Part shown: piece by piece, positions 7,610-16,200 of the stretch
Position numbering within the stretch: the first letter of the stretch is position 1
Layout: each line of letters begins with the position of its first letter
Source: Pseudomonas sp. 30_B
Lineage (GTDB): Bacteria; Pseudomonadota; Gammaproteobacteria; Pseudomonadales; Pseudomonadaceae
Assembly (NCBI RefSeq): GCF_017491605.1
Contig: NZ_JAFGYY010000015.1
Span: 62,001-126,000, forward strand
Length of the DNA stretch: 64,000 nucleotides
Reading direction: 5' to 3'
Program-made: the position numbers and the translations under genes
Notes under the pieces: generated by a model
Seen by the model: only the letters and a program-made list of their open reading frames with translations
The model's database searches: none
Told to the model about the DNA's origin: nothing

Positions 7610-9702
7610 TGCTGCCCGCCTTGCGCGTCGATTTGCAGCTTTCGCCTGCCGCGCCGGGGCTGGACGGCGCTCCGCAGTGGACCCTGGCCGACCCCTTGCG
7701 CGGGCGCTACTTCAAGCTCGGTTCCGCCGCCGTGCGCCTGTTGCGCCACTGGCCGCTGGGCGATCCGCAGCGCGTGCTGCAGGCGGCCAACGCCGAGCCC
7801 GGCCAGTCGCTGGGCGCGGAGGAGCTGGATGAGATGCTGCGCTTTCTGCGCGGCCATGACCTGATTGCCGCCCTTGATGAGCAGCAGCGCGCCAGTTACG
7901 CGCTGAAGGCGGCGGCGATGCGGCAGAGCCTGTGGCAGAAGGTGCTGCACCAGTACCTGTTCTTCCGCATCCCGTTGTGGCGGCCTGATGCCTTCCTCAA
8001 TCGCGCCTGGCCGGTCCTGCAGCGCAACGGCGGGTGGATGCTGCGCTGGGCGTTGCCCCTGGTGTTCGCTCTGGGGTCGTTCCTGGTGGCCAGGGACTGG
8101 CAACGCTTCATCGCCACCTTTCCGCACCTGTTCAGCCTGGGCGGAGCACTGGCCTTTGGCGTGGCGCTGGGGTTTGCCAAGCTCTGCCACGAGTTCGGCC
8201 ATGCCTTCATGGCCAAGCGCGCCGGCTGCCGCGTGCAGAGCATGGGCGTGGCGTTCATGGTGATGCTGCCGATGTTCTACACCGACGTCAGCGACGCCTG
8301 GCGGGTGAGCGACCGGCGCTCACGGCTGCTGATCGGCGCCGGTGGTGTGCTCGCCGAGCTGGTGCTGGCGGTGCTGGCATTGCTGGCGTGGTCGCTGCTG
8401 CCGGACGGCCCGGCGCGCACCGCGGCGTTCATGCTGGCCAGCGCCACCTGGATCACCACGGTGCTGATCAACCTCAATCCGCTCATGCGTTTCGACGGCT
8501 ACTTCCTCGTCAGCGACCTGCTTGGGGTGGAGAACCTCCAGGCCCGCGCGTTCGCCCTGTGCCGCTGGCGACTGCGCGAGATCTTGTTCGGCTATGGCGA
8601 GCCGGCGCCTGAGCCCTGGCCCCCGGCCATGGCCCGGCGCCTGCTGCTCTGGGGCTTTGGCTCGTGGATCTGGCGCGCGGTGCTGTTCTTCGGTATCGCT
8701 CTGGCGGTCTACCACCTGTTCTTCAAGGTGCTGGGCATCTTCCTGATGCTGGTGGAGGTGGTCTGGTTCATTGGCCTGCCGGTCTGGCGGGAACTGCGCG
8801 AATGGTGGCGGCGACGTGACCAGGCCGAGCCGCGCAAGGTGCTCTTCGTGGGGGCTGGCCTGCTGCTCGCGCTGGTGTTGCTGGCCGTGCCCTGGCGGGC
8901 TTCGGTGGAGGTTCCGGCGTTGCTGGAGGCCTCCCGCGCCACAGCCCTGCACGCGCCCGTGGCGGCCCGGCTGAAGGCATTGCAGGTAGTGGATGGCCAG
9001 ACAGTGGAGCAGGGCGCGTTGCTGCTGGAGCTGGAGTCCCCGGACCTGGATGCCAGGCAAACCATTGCCCGCCGCGAGATCGAGATTCTCCAACTGCAAT
9101 TGCGCCGACAGGCCGCGCGCAGCGAAACCGTTGGCGATACCGGGATCATCGAGCAGAAACTCGCCGAGGCCGTGGCCGAGTACCGGGGACTGGCGGCGCA
9201 GCGCGAGCGCTTGCAGATCCGGGCGCCGCAGGCAGGCGTGGTGCGCGACCTGCTGCCCGACCTGACGCTGGGGCGTTGGCTCAGCCCCGGCGAGGTCCTG
9301 GCGCGGGTAGTGGAGCCGGGCCAGCGGCTGCGCGGCTATCTCGCCGAGGAGAATCTCTGGCGCGTGCAGCCCGGCGCCCAGGGGCGCTTCATCGCCGACG
9401 ACCCGGCGCGCCCGGCACTGGCGGTGCGCCTGGACGAAGTGGACGCCACCGGCGTTGCCTACCTGGAACTGGAGGCCCTGGTCTCCGACCACCATGGCCC
9501 CATTGCCGTGCGCCGCGACGAGCAGCGCCGCGCCGAACCGGTGCAGGCGCAGTACGGCGTGCGCCTGAGCCTGCTGGATGCCGCCTTCCACCCGGCGCAA
9601 CCGCTGCGTGGCGTGGTCGTGCTGGACGGGGCGGGGCAGTCGTTGCTGGGCAGCGCCTGGCGCCGGCTGGCGGCGTTGGGAGTGCGAGAAAGCGGTTTTT
9701 GA
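7609..9702 (+). CDS. Membrane M50-type metalloprotease fused to a HlyD-like domain
   Basis: A 697-residue polytopic protein. Residues about 1-90 are soluble and PqqD-like (LRGRYFKLGSAAVRLLRHW followed by an EELDEMLRFLRGHDLI helix). Then come membrane segments with the zinc motif HEFGH (194-198) and the third ligand in NLNPLMRFDG (Asp296), the signature of site-2/M50 proteases and of YydH-like peptide metalloproteases. More helices follow to about 430, and then a periplasmic HlyD-like region (ATALHAPVAARLKAL, GQTVEQGALLLELESPD) with a short coiled coil. All catalytic residues are present. The start overlaps the previous stop (TGATG). I infer that it cleaves or passes on a substrate made in this block; the giant protein is the obvious candidate. 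Confidence 0.85.
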   Translation: MLPALRVDLQLSPAAPGLDGAPQWTLADPLRGRYFKLGSAAVRLLRHWPLGDPQRVLQAANAEPGQSLGAEELDEMLRFLRGHDLIAALDEQQRASYALKAAAMRQSLWQKVLHQYLFFRIPLWRPDAFLNRAWPVLQRNGGWMLRWALPLVFALGSFLVARDWQRFIATFPHLFSLGGALAFGVALGFAKLCHEFGHAFMAKRAGCRVQSMGVAFMVMLPMFYTDVSDAWRVSDRRSRLLIGAGGVLAELVLAVLALLAWSLLPDGPARTAAFMLASATWITTVLINLNPLMRFDGYFLVSDLLGVENLQARAFALCRWRLREILFGYGEPAPEPWPPAMARRLLLWGFGSWIWRAVLFFGIALAVYHLFFKVLGIFLMLVEVVWFIGLPVWRELREWWRRRDQAEPRKVLFVGAGLLLALVLLAVPWRASVEVPALLEASRATALHAPVAARLKALQVVDGQTVEQGALLLELESPDLDARQTIARREIEILQLQLRRQAARSETVGDTGIIEQKLAEAVAEYRGLAAQRERLQIRAPQAGVVRDLLPDLTLGRWLSPGEVLARVVEPGQRLRGYLAEENLWRVQPGAQGRFIADDPARPALAVRLDEVDATGVAYLELEALVSDHHGPIAVRRDEQRRAEPVQAQYGVRLSLLDAAFHPAQPLRGVVVLDGAGQSLLGSAWRRLAALGVRESGF

Positions 9703-9729
9703 AGTGACACCCAGAACAAGGACGATTGC

Positions 9730-10530
9730 ATGCCGACCGAGCCGCTACCGATCTGTTCGCGCCTGCCCCTGAGGTTCGCGCTGGCGCCCTTGCTGGATGC
9801 CCTGGGGCGCATCGAGCCGGGCGCCTGGCAAAGCCATTTCAACACCGGCTACTACGAAGGCGATTGGAGCGGTGTGGCCCTGATCACGCCCGAGGATGCT
9901 CCGCTGCCGCTGGCCCCCGGCCAGGGCGCGCCGGTGCGCAGCGGCCGGTGGCAGCGTGAGCCCGCCTGGAATGCTCTACTGGAGGTCTTTCATACCAGCG
10001 TGAGCAGCGCACGCCTCCTGCGCCTGGGGCCGGGGTCGCGCATCCACGAACACTGCGATCCGGACCTGGGTGTGCCGGGAAGTGACCTGCGTGTGCATGT
10101 GCCGCTATTGAGTCCGCCCGGTGTCGAGTTTCTCGTCGATGATCTGCAGGTGCCGATGCGGCCCGGCGAGTGCTGGTTCATCGACCTGTCGCGGCCGCAC
10201 CGGGTAGACAACCCCGGGCCTGGGGAGCGCATCCACCTGGTGTTGGACTGCCGGCCCAACCCCTGGCTGCTCGACGCCATCGCGCGCGGCCTGCCGGACA
10301 CGCCGGTGCTGCAGCCGGGCAGGGCGGGGCAGGCCTTCGCGCACTTTCGCCGCTTGGTGGCGCAGGACCTGTCACTGGCGCGGCAGCTGCAGTCGCTGGT
10401 CGTTACGCGTGACTTCCTGCGGGAAGCGGTGGCCCTGGGCGCGGAGCGTGGACTGCGGTTTTCCGAGGCGGAAGTCCGCTCCGCCATGCGCCGGGGCAGG
10501 CAGGCATGGAGTGAACAATGGAAAGCATGA
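9730..10530 (+). CDS. Aspartyl/asparaginyl beta-hydroxylase domain protein with a Nif11-like tail
   Basis: A 266-residue protein. Residues about 85-180 carry the AspH-type 2-oxoglutarate/Fe(II) double-stranded beta-helix: GSRIHEHCDPDLG with the HxD facial ligands His108 and Asp110, then DLRVHVPLLSPPGVEFLV, MRPGECWFIDLSRPHRVDN with distal His157, and RIHLVLDC. Residues about 204-250 (FRRLVAQDLSLARQLQSL, then DFLREAVALGAERGLRFSE) match the pattern of Nif11-type domains, known as leader or recognition modules in some peptide-modification systems. An AAGGA site precedes the ATG, and the 3' end overlaps the next gene by 13 bases. Likely role: hydroxylation of Asp or Asn side chains, target unknown; the Asn/Asp-rich giant protein is a candidate. 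Confidence 0.8.
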   Translation: MPTEPLPICSRLPLRFALAPLLDALGRIEPGAWQSHFNTGYYEGDWSGVALITPEDAPLPLAPGQGAPVRSGRWQREPAWNALLEVFHTSVSSARLLRLGPGSRIHEHCDPDLGVPGSDLRVHVPLLSPPGVEFLVDDLQVPMRPGECWFIDLSRPHRVDNPGPGERIHLVLDCRPNPWLLDAIARGLPDTPVLQPGRAGQAFAHFRRLVAQDLSLARQLQSLVVTRDFLREAVALGAERGLRFSEAEVRSAMRRGRQAWSEQWKA

Positions 10531-11519
10531 TGGTCGAGGACAACTTCCACGGCTGGCTGCCCATCCGGGCCTGGCGCCGCGATGGCGAATGGCGTCTGGA
10601 CTGGTGCTGGTTCGGCGAGCAGCGGCTGACCCGGCCATTCTTCCGCGATGATGTGGACCTGGCCCTGCGTCTGCCCTTCAACCAGGTCTTTCGCCGGGAA
10701 ACCTCGCTGAATGTCCTGCTGGAGCGGCAGGCCGCGAGTCCGGGCGTCGCGCCCGGCGCCTTCATTTATCACGCGTCCCGCTGCGGCTCCACCTTGCTCG
10801 CGCAGATGCTGGCGGGCCTGGGGCGGCACATCGTGCTCTCCGAGCCGCCGGCGCTGGACAGCCTGCTACGTGCCCACCTGCTCGACCCCGCGGCGACGGA
10901 TCGGCAGCCGCAGTGGATTCGCGCCTTGCTGTCCGCCTACGGGCAGCGCCGACAGGGCGGCGAGGAGCGGCTGTTCGTCAAGCTCGACGCCTGGAACGTG
11001 TTCGAGGCGCCGCTGCTGCACCGCCTGTATCCGGACACGCCGGGCATCTTCCTGTATCGCGACCCGCTGGAAATCGTCATCTCGCAACTGCGCCAACCCG
11101 GCATGCACCGGGTGCCGGGCCTGCTTGGGCCATCGGGGCTGGATTGCGCCGGGCTGGACGCGCAGGCGATGGCTCCGCTGGAGTTCACCTGTCGGATGAT
11201 CGGTCGCATTATCGAGCAGGGGCTGGCGCTGTGCCAGGAGCAGGGCTGCGTGCCGGTGAACTACAGCGAACTGCCCGGCGCGCTGTGGGGCCGCCTGGCG
11301 CCGCTCTTTGGCCTGGTCGATGCCGATGTGCCGAAGTTGCGCGATATCGCCGCCTTCGACGCCAAACAGCCGGCGATGTGGTTCAGCGCCGACAGCCAGC
11401 GCAAGCGCGATGAGGCCGGTGATGAGGTTCGGGCGGCGGTGGATCGCTGGGCTCGCGCGCCCTACGAAAAATTGGAGCAAGTTCGCTGCTTAAAACAGAC
11501 GCTTCATACGAATTTTTAG
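10518..11519 (+). CDS. Sulfotransferase-family protein
   Basis: A 333-residue protein with a P-loop-like 5'-phosphosulfate-binding motif FIYHASRCGSTLLAQML (from residue 82) and a later GIFLYRDPLEIVISQL segment resembling the 3'-phosphate-binding motif of PAPS sulfotransferases. The first 80 residues are a separate beta-rich region (GWLPIRAWRRDGEWRLDWCW). TGGAG lies before the chosen ATG. It overlaps the hydroxylase gene, so the two are probably made together as tailoring enzymes. Sulfated substrate unknown; kinase-like activity is an alternative for this fold. Confidence 0.75.
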   Translation: MESMMVEDNFHGWLPIRAWRRDGEWRLDWCWFGEQRLTRPFFRDDVDLALRLPFNQVFRRETSLNVLLERQAASPGVAPGAFIYHASRCGSTLLAQMLAGLGRHIVLSEPPALDSLLRAHLLDPAATDRQPQWIRALLSAYGQRRQGGEERLFVKLDAWNVFEAPLLHRLYPDTPGIFLYRDPLEIVISQLRQPGMHRVPGLLGPSGLDCAGLDAQAMAPLEFTCRMIGRIIEQGLALCQEQGCVPVNYSELPGALWGRLAPLFGLVDADVPKLRDIAAFDAKQPAMWFSADSQRKRDEAGDEVRAAVDRWARAPYEKLEQVRCLKQTLHTNF

Positions 11520-11661
11520 AAATATATCTATTGAGTATTAACTAATCAGTGGCTAGTGGCCTGCACCTTCGGCTACTCTTCGCCCGTTGTAGTCGCGTGA
11601 AACAAAACAATACCGCGTAGTCCGGTTCCTAGGATCTGGCTTCAGCAAGGACGCACGACAC

Positions 11662-12165
11662 ATGTCAACTTTCGAGTTGAACCTTCGCCCCTTCAGGGAA
11701 GCCGACCTGTGCTTCCTGCGCAGGCTATACGCGACCACCCGTGTCGACGAAATGGCCAGCACCGGCTGGAGCCAGCCGGCCATCGATGCCTTCCTTGCCC
11801 AGCAATTCGACGCCCAGCACCGTTATTACCAGGAACACTACCAGGATGCGCAGTTCTCGCTGATCTGCCATCAGGGCCAGCCTATTGGCCGGCTGTACGT
11901 GTTCCGTGGGCCAAGCACTTTCAACCTGATCGATATCGCCCTGCTGCCCGAATGGCGCGGGCACGGCATCGGCACGCATTACCTGAAGGCGTTGATCGAC
12001 GAAGCGGACCGGGCCGGCACCGCGATCCGGCTGTTCGTCGAGGCCGCCAATCCGGCCCGGCGCCTCTACGACCGCTTCGGCTTCGTCGTCTGCGGCGACA
12101 ATCGCGCCTACCTGCAGATGCAGCGCGGCGCCAGGACTCCCCTCGTACAGGACGTATCCGCATGA
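11662..12165 (+). CDS. GNAT-family N-acetyltransferase
   Basis: A 167-residue GNAT protein. The acetyl-CoA-binding motif A is IDIALLPEWRGHGIGTHYLKAL (residues about 93-114), with the R/Q-x-x-G-x-G/A core as RGHGIG. Motif B contains VEAANPARRLYDRFGF. It follows a 142-base gap after the sulfotransferase without a clear terminator, and overlaps the DUF6916 gene by ATGA. The same GNAT, DUF6916 and MdpB trio is, from memory, common beside DUF4347-type giant proteins, which suggests a shared job. The acetylated target is not known. Confidence 0.85.
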   Translation: MSTFELNLRPFREADLCFLRRLYATTRVDEMASTGWSQPAIDAFLAQQFDAQHRYYQEHYQDAQFSLICHQGQPIGRLYVFRGPSTFNLIDIALLPEWRGHGIGTHYLKALIDEADRAGTAIRLFVEAANPARRLYDRFGFVVCGDNRAYLQMQRGARTPLVQDVSA

Positions 12166-12473
12166 GCCCGATACCCACCCGGCTGGACTTCGAGCAGAAA
12201 TTGCATCAGCCCTGGTTGTTGAGTTGGGGTACCGGCGAAGGCATTGCCGTCACCCTGGTCGAGGTCAGCGAAGGCACGCCGATGAACGCGCGCCATGAAT
12301 GTTACAGCGCGATTTTCGCGCAGCCCGCTGGGGTCCGCCTGCCCCAGCACACCTACCAGTTGCGCAGCCCCGGCAACGCCGAGTGGACGGTGATGTTGTG
12401 CCCTATCGGGCCGGATGAGGAGGGTGAGCGCCATCTGTTGCAGGCAGTGTTCCACTGCCGCAAGGCCCAGTAA
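12162..12473 (+). CDS. DUF6916 family protein
   Basis: A 103-residue soluble protein, start fixed by the ATGA overlap with the GNAT gene. It reads as a small beta-sandwich or barrel: LDFEQKLHQPWLLS, GIAVTLVEVSEG, ECYSAIFAQPAGVRLPQHTY, WTVMLCPIGPDEEGE and LLQAVFHCRKAQ. This length and the F-x-x-x-L-x-Q-P-W...Y-x-L-x-H/R ending fit DUF6916, a family of unknown function found next to microcystin-dependent proteins. No catalytic residues stand out. Confidence 0.75.
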   Translation: MSPIPTRLDFEQKLHQPWLLSWGTGEGIAVTLVEVSEGTPMNARHECYSAIFAQPAGVRLPQHTYQLRSPGNAEWTVMLCPIGPDEEGERHLLQAVFHCRKAQ

Positions 12474-12553
12474 CCCGGGCCTTGCACACAAGGTTGTCCC
12501 GCGCACCGACGCGCACCCTGCCGCTCAGCCGGCATCAACAAGGAGCAACAGTA

Positions 12554-13165
12554 ATGAGCGATCCCTTCATCGGCGAAATCCGTATGGTCGGCTTCAACTT
12601 CGCCCCCCGTGGCTGGGCCTTGTGCCAGGGCCAGGTGATGTCAATCGCGCAGAATAATGCGCTGTTTGCGCTGCTGGGCACCCTGTACGGCGGCAATGGC
12701 CAGACCACCTTCGGCCTGCCGGACTTCCGTGGTCGCGGCCCGGTGGGCCAGGGGCAGGGGCCGGGCCTGAGCGACATCACTATCGGCGAGCTGAGCGGCG
12801 TGGAAAACGTGACCATCCTCTCCACCCAGATGCCCATCCACAGCCATACCGCGACCCCCGCCAGCAACTCCATCAGTGCCTCCGGCCAGGCCTCGATACC
12901 GGCCGCCACCACCGGTACCACTCAGGCCACCCCAGGGCCGACCACCGTCCTGGGTCCGGTCTCGGCTGCCGGACGCGCCGGCACCCTGTATGCCACCGGC
13001 ACTGCGGATACCAACCTGGCGCCGTTCAATGTCAGCGTCCTGGGCGATATGCCGGGCATTACCATTGGCAACGCCGGTGGCAGCCAGCCGCTGGGGGTTC
13101 GCAACCCCTACCTGGGCACCAACTTCGTGATCGCGCTGGAAGGCGTCTTCCCGTCGCGCAACTGA
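12554..13165 (+). CDS. Microcystin-dependent protein (MdpB-like, tail-collar fold)
   Basis: A 203-residue protein with the conserved opening FIGEIRMVGFNFAPRGWALC, then LFALLGTLYGGNGQTTFGLP and FRGRGPVGQGQGPGL. This is the tail-collar module of MdpB/phage tail fibre proteins. The middle is Ser/Thr/Ala-rich and the end returns to a collar-like NPYLGTNFVIALEG. There is no signal peptide. AAGGAGCAACAGTA precedes the ATG. Relatives sit in bacterial genomes without phage neighbours, as here, and their role is unresolved. Possible roles are trimerising tip, chaperone or co-secreted partner of the giant protein encoded next. Confidence 0.85.
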   Translation: MSDPFIGEIRMVGFNFAPRGWALCQGQVMSIAQNNALFALLGTLYGGNGQTTFGLPDFRGRGPVGQGQGPGLSDITIGELSGVENVTILSTQMPIHSHTATPASNSISASGQASIPAATTGTTQATPGPTTVLGPVSAAGRAGTLYATGTADTNLAPFNVSVLGDMPGITIGNAGGSQPLGVRNPYLGTNFVIALEGVFPSRN

Positions 13166-13209
13166 CGCCCGTCCGCTCCTGGCGGAAACCGGAGTCGTAA
13201 CGATTGGGA

Positions 13210-13236
13210 GGGGAAAGACGAGACGCGTCTTTCCCC
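13210..13236 (+). terminator. Hairpin between the MdpB-like and giant-protein genes
   Basis: Perfect 11-base stem GGGGAAAGACG / CGTCTTTCCCC with a 5-base loop, followed by TTCTTG. It lies 45 bases after the MdpB-like stop and 27 bases before the giant gene's ATG. The poor T tract suggests partial termination or mRNA processing rather than a full stop. Confidence 0.55.
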
Positions 13237-13263
13237 TTCTTGAATGGAAGCAGGAGGTGTCCC

Positions 13264-16200
13264 ATGTGGTGGAAGAAGACTGCCCGCGAGCAAGTGGTCG
13301 GCCAGCCGGTTCGCTCGGCGCTTGCCCTGGCGCTCGAAGCCCGGATGATGTTCGACGGCGCAGTCGCTGCTACCGCGGTGGGAGCGGCGGATGCCGCAGC
13401 AGCTGCCGATGCGGCGGGGGCAAAGGGCAACCCGGCGGACGCGCAGCAGCATGACAGCACGACCGATCACCCGGCCGCGGCGCCGACGGGCACTACCGAC
13501 CAGCGCCACGAAGTGGTTTTCGTCGACAGTAACGTCCGTGATTACCAGCAGCTCGTCAGCGGTCTGAAGCCCGGCACCGAGGTGGTGGTTCTGGATGCGA
13601 ACAAGGACGGCCTGAAGCAGATGGCGGATTACCTGAGCGGCCGCCATGGCGTCGACGCCATCCATGTCCTCAGCCACGGCGAGGTGGGCAAGATCCAGCT
13701 GGGCAACGACTGGCTGGAGGGCGGGGACCTTCCCGCGCGCAGCGAGCTGCTCAGTGCCATTGGCCAGTCGCTGACCAGGGACGGCGACATCCTGCTGTAC
13801 GGCTGCAAGGTGGGAGCCGGTGGGGAAGGACAGTCATTCCTCGACCAGCTCGCCGCGGCCACCGGGGCCGATGTTGAGGCATCCAGCGACCTGACCGGCG
13901 CCGCCTCGCAGGGCGGGAACTGGGTGCTGGAGAGTCACCGCGGGCCGATCGAAACAGCCACCATGAGCCTTACCGGCTACGAACACCTGCTCTCCGCTCC
14001 GGCGGATGAGAACTATGACGACAATTCGCTCGGGGCCACCTTCAGCGGTTCCACATTCATCCTGGACGGCATCAAGTACACCATCACTGGCGGAGGCGCT
14101 GGCTACTCCAGTTTGATCAACAATGACAGCTTTGGATCGCCCCTGGGCAATGACGGCAACGATCATTACATGGTGTTCGATTCCAACGGTATTGGAGGTG
14201 TCAGCAGCATCAAGATCGAGGCTGCCGATGGCAGTGCTTTTCGCCTGCTGGGGTTGTCCATCGATGGGGTCGCGGATACGAACATCTCCATCACGCCCAA
14301 TGGAGGCACTGCGGTCAGCTATGCCAGCAATGGCTTGTTCGTCACTCACGAGAACATCAATCTTTCAGCCAACAGTCAATTCCAGAACATCACCAGCTTC
14401 ACGATTTCCGGCGGGACTCTGCTTCTCAATCTGGACGACCTGAATTTCGATACGGCCGTAGTTGTCCCGACCCTCACGTCGGCCACCGTCACCGACACCA
14501 GCCTCAAGGCGGGTGAAACCTCACTGGTGACCTTCACGTTCAATACGGCCGTGAGCGGTTTCACCACCGGCGATCTCACCGTCGACAACGGCTTCGTCAG
14601 CGGACTGTCCAGCAGCGACGGCGGCATCACCTGGACGGGAATGCTCACCCCCAACAGTAGCGTCACCGACACCACCAACCTGATCACGGTGAACCTCGCC
14701 GGGGTTACCTCCGTCAGCACCGGCACCCCGGGTTCGGGCACGGCGAGCTCCAACAATTACGCCATCGACAACGTGTCCCCGACCGTTACCTCGGTCACCT
14801 CGTCCACGGCCAACGGCATGTACAAGGCCGGTGACGTGATCTCGATCCAGGTGAACTTCAGCGAGGCGGTGAACGTCACCGGCACCCCGCAACTGACCCT
14901 GGAAACCGGCGCCACCGACCGCATCGCCAACTACGTCAGCGGTTCGGGCAGCACTACCCTGACCTTCAACTACACCGTCCAGGCCGGGGACCGCAGCGCC
15001 GACCTCGATTACGTCAGCACCAGCGCCCTTGCCATGAATGGCGGCATCCTGCGCGATGGCTTCGGCAATGACTCCAACCTGACCCTGGCGGCACCGGGTG
15101 CCGCAGGTTCCCTGGGCGCCAACAAAGACATCGTGATCAACTCGGCGCCCGTCATCGCCAACCTCGGCGGCGACAGCGTCACCTTCACCCAGGGCAGTGG
15201 GTCCATCCTGCTCGATAGCGGCAGCGATGCCACGGTCACCGATATCGACTCGCCTGACTTCAACGGCGGCAACCTCCGCGCGTCTTTCGCCGCCAATGGC
15301 GTGTCGGCCGAAGATGTACTGGGCGTTCGCAACCAGGGGACAGGTGCAGGGCAAATCGGCGTCTCCGGCACGGACGTCACCTTCGGCGGCGCGATCATCG
15401 GCAGCCTGTCCGGCGGCAGCGCCGGCAGTGACCTGGTGATCAGCTTCAACGCCAATGCCACGGCAGCGGCGGTGCAGGCGCTGGTTCACAACCTCACCTA
15501 CGACAACAGCAATGCCAGCAATGGCATCGGCCAATTGGCCCGCACCGTCCGGGTCAGCGTGAACGATGGCGATGGCGCCACTTCCAGCAATGCCGACCTC
15601 ACGGTTGCGGTCGTCGAAACCGTACCGCCCACGGCGACCCTCGGTGTGGCCGATACGGCCTTGGCAGTCGGCGAGACCACGACCGTCACCGTCACCTTCA
15701 GCGAGGCGGTGACCGGGCTGGACCTCGGCGACTTCACGGTAAGCAACGGCACCCTGAGCAACCTGAGCACGCTGGATAACATCACCTGGACCGCGACCCT
15801 GACGCCGACCGCCAACCTCCAGGCCGGCAGCAACCATATCTCGCTGGACAACACGGGCTACAGCGACCAGACCGGCAATGCGGGCGTCGGCACCACCGAC
15901 TCGAACAACTACGCCATCGACACCCTGCGCCCCACCGCGACCATCGTAGTGGCCGACCCGACCCTGGCGGCCGGCGAGACCACCACCGTCACCATCACCT
16001 TCAGCGAAGCCGTGACGGGGCTGGGCCTGAATGACCTCACGGCGACAGGCGGCACCCTGAGCAACCTGAGCACGGCAGACAACCTCGTCTGGACCGCCAC
16101 CCTGACCCCGGCCACCGGCATCGAGGGCAGCGGCAACTTCATCATCCTGGACAACACCGGCGTGGCCGATCTGGCCGGCAATGCCGGCGCCGGTACCACC

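Noticed and set aside
12554-13165. Phage tail-collar protein as evidence of a prophage
   Set aside because: No other phage genes, integrase or attachment sites nearby. MdpB-type proteins occur outside prophages.
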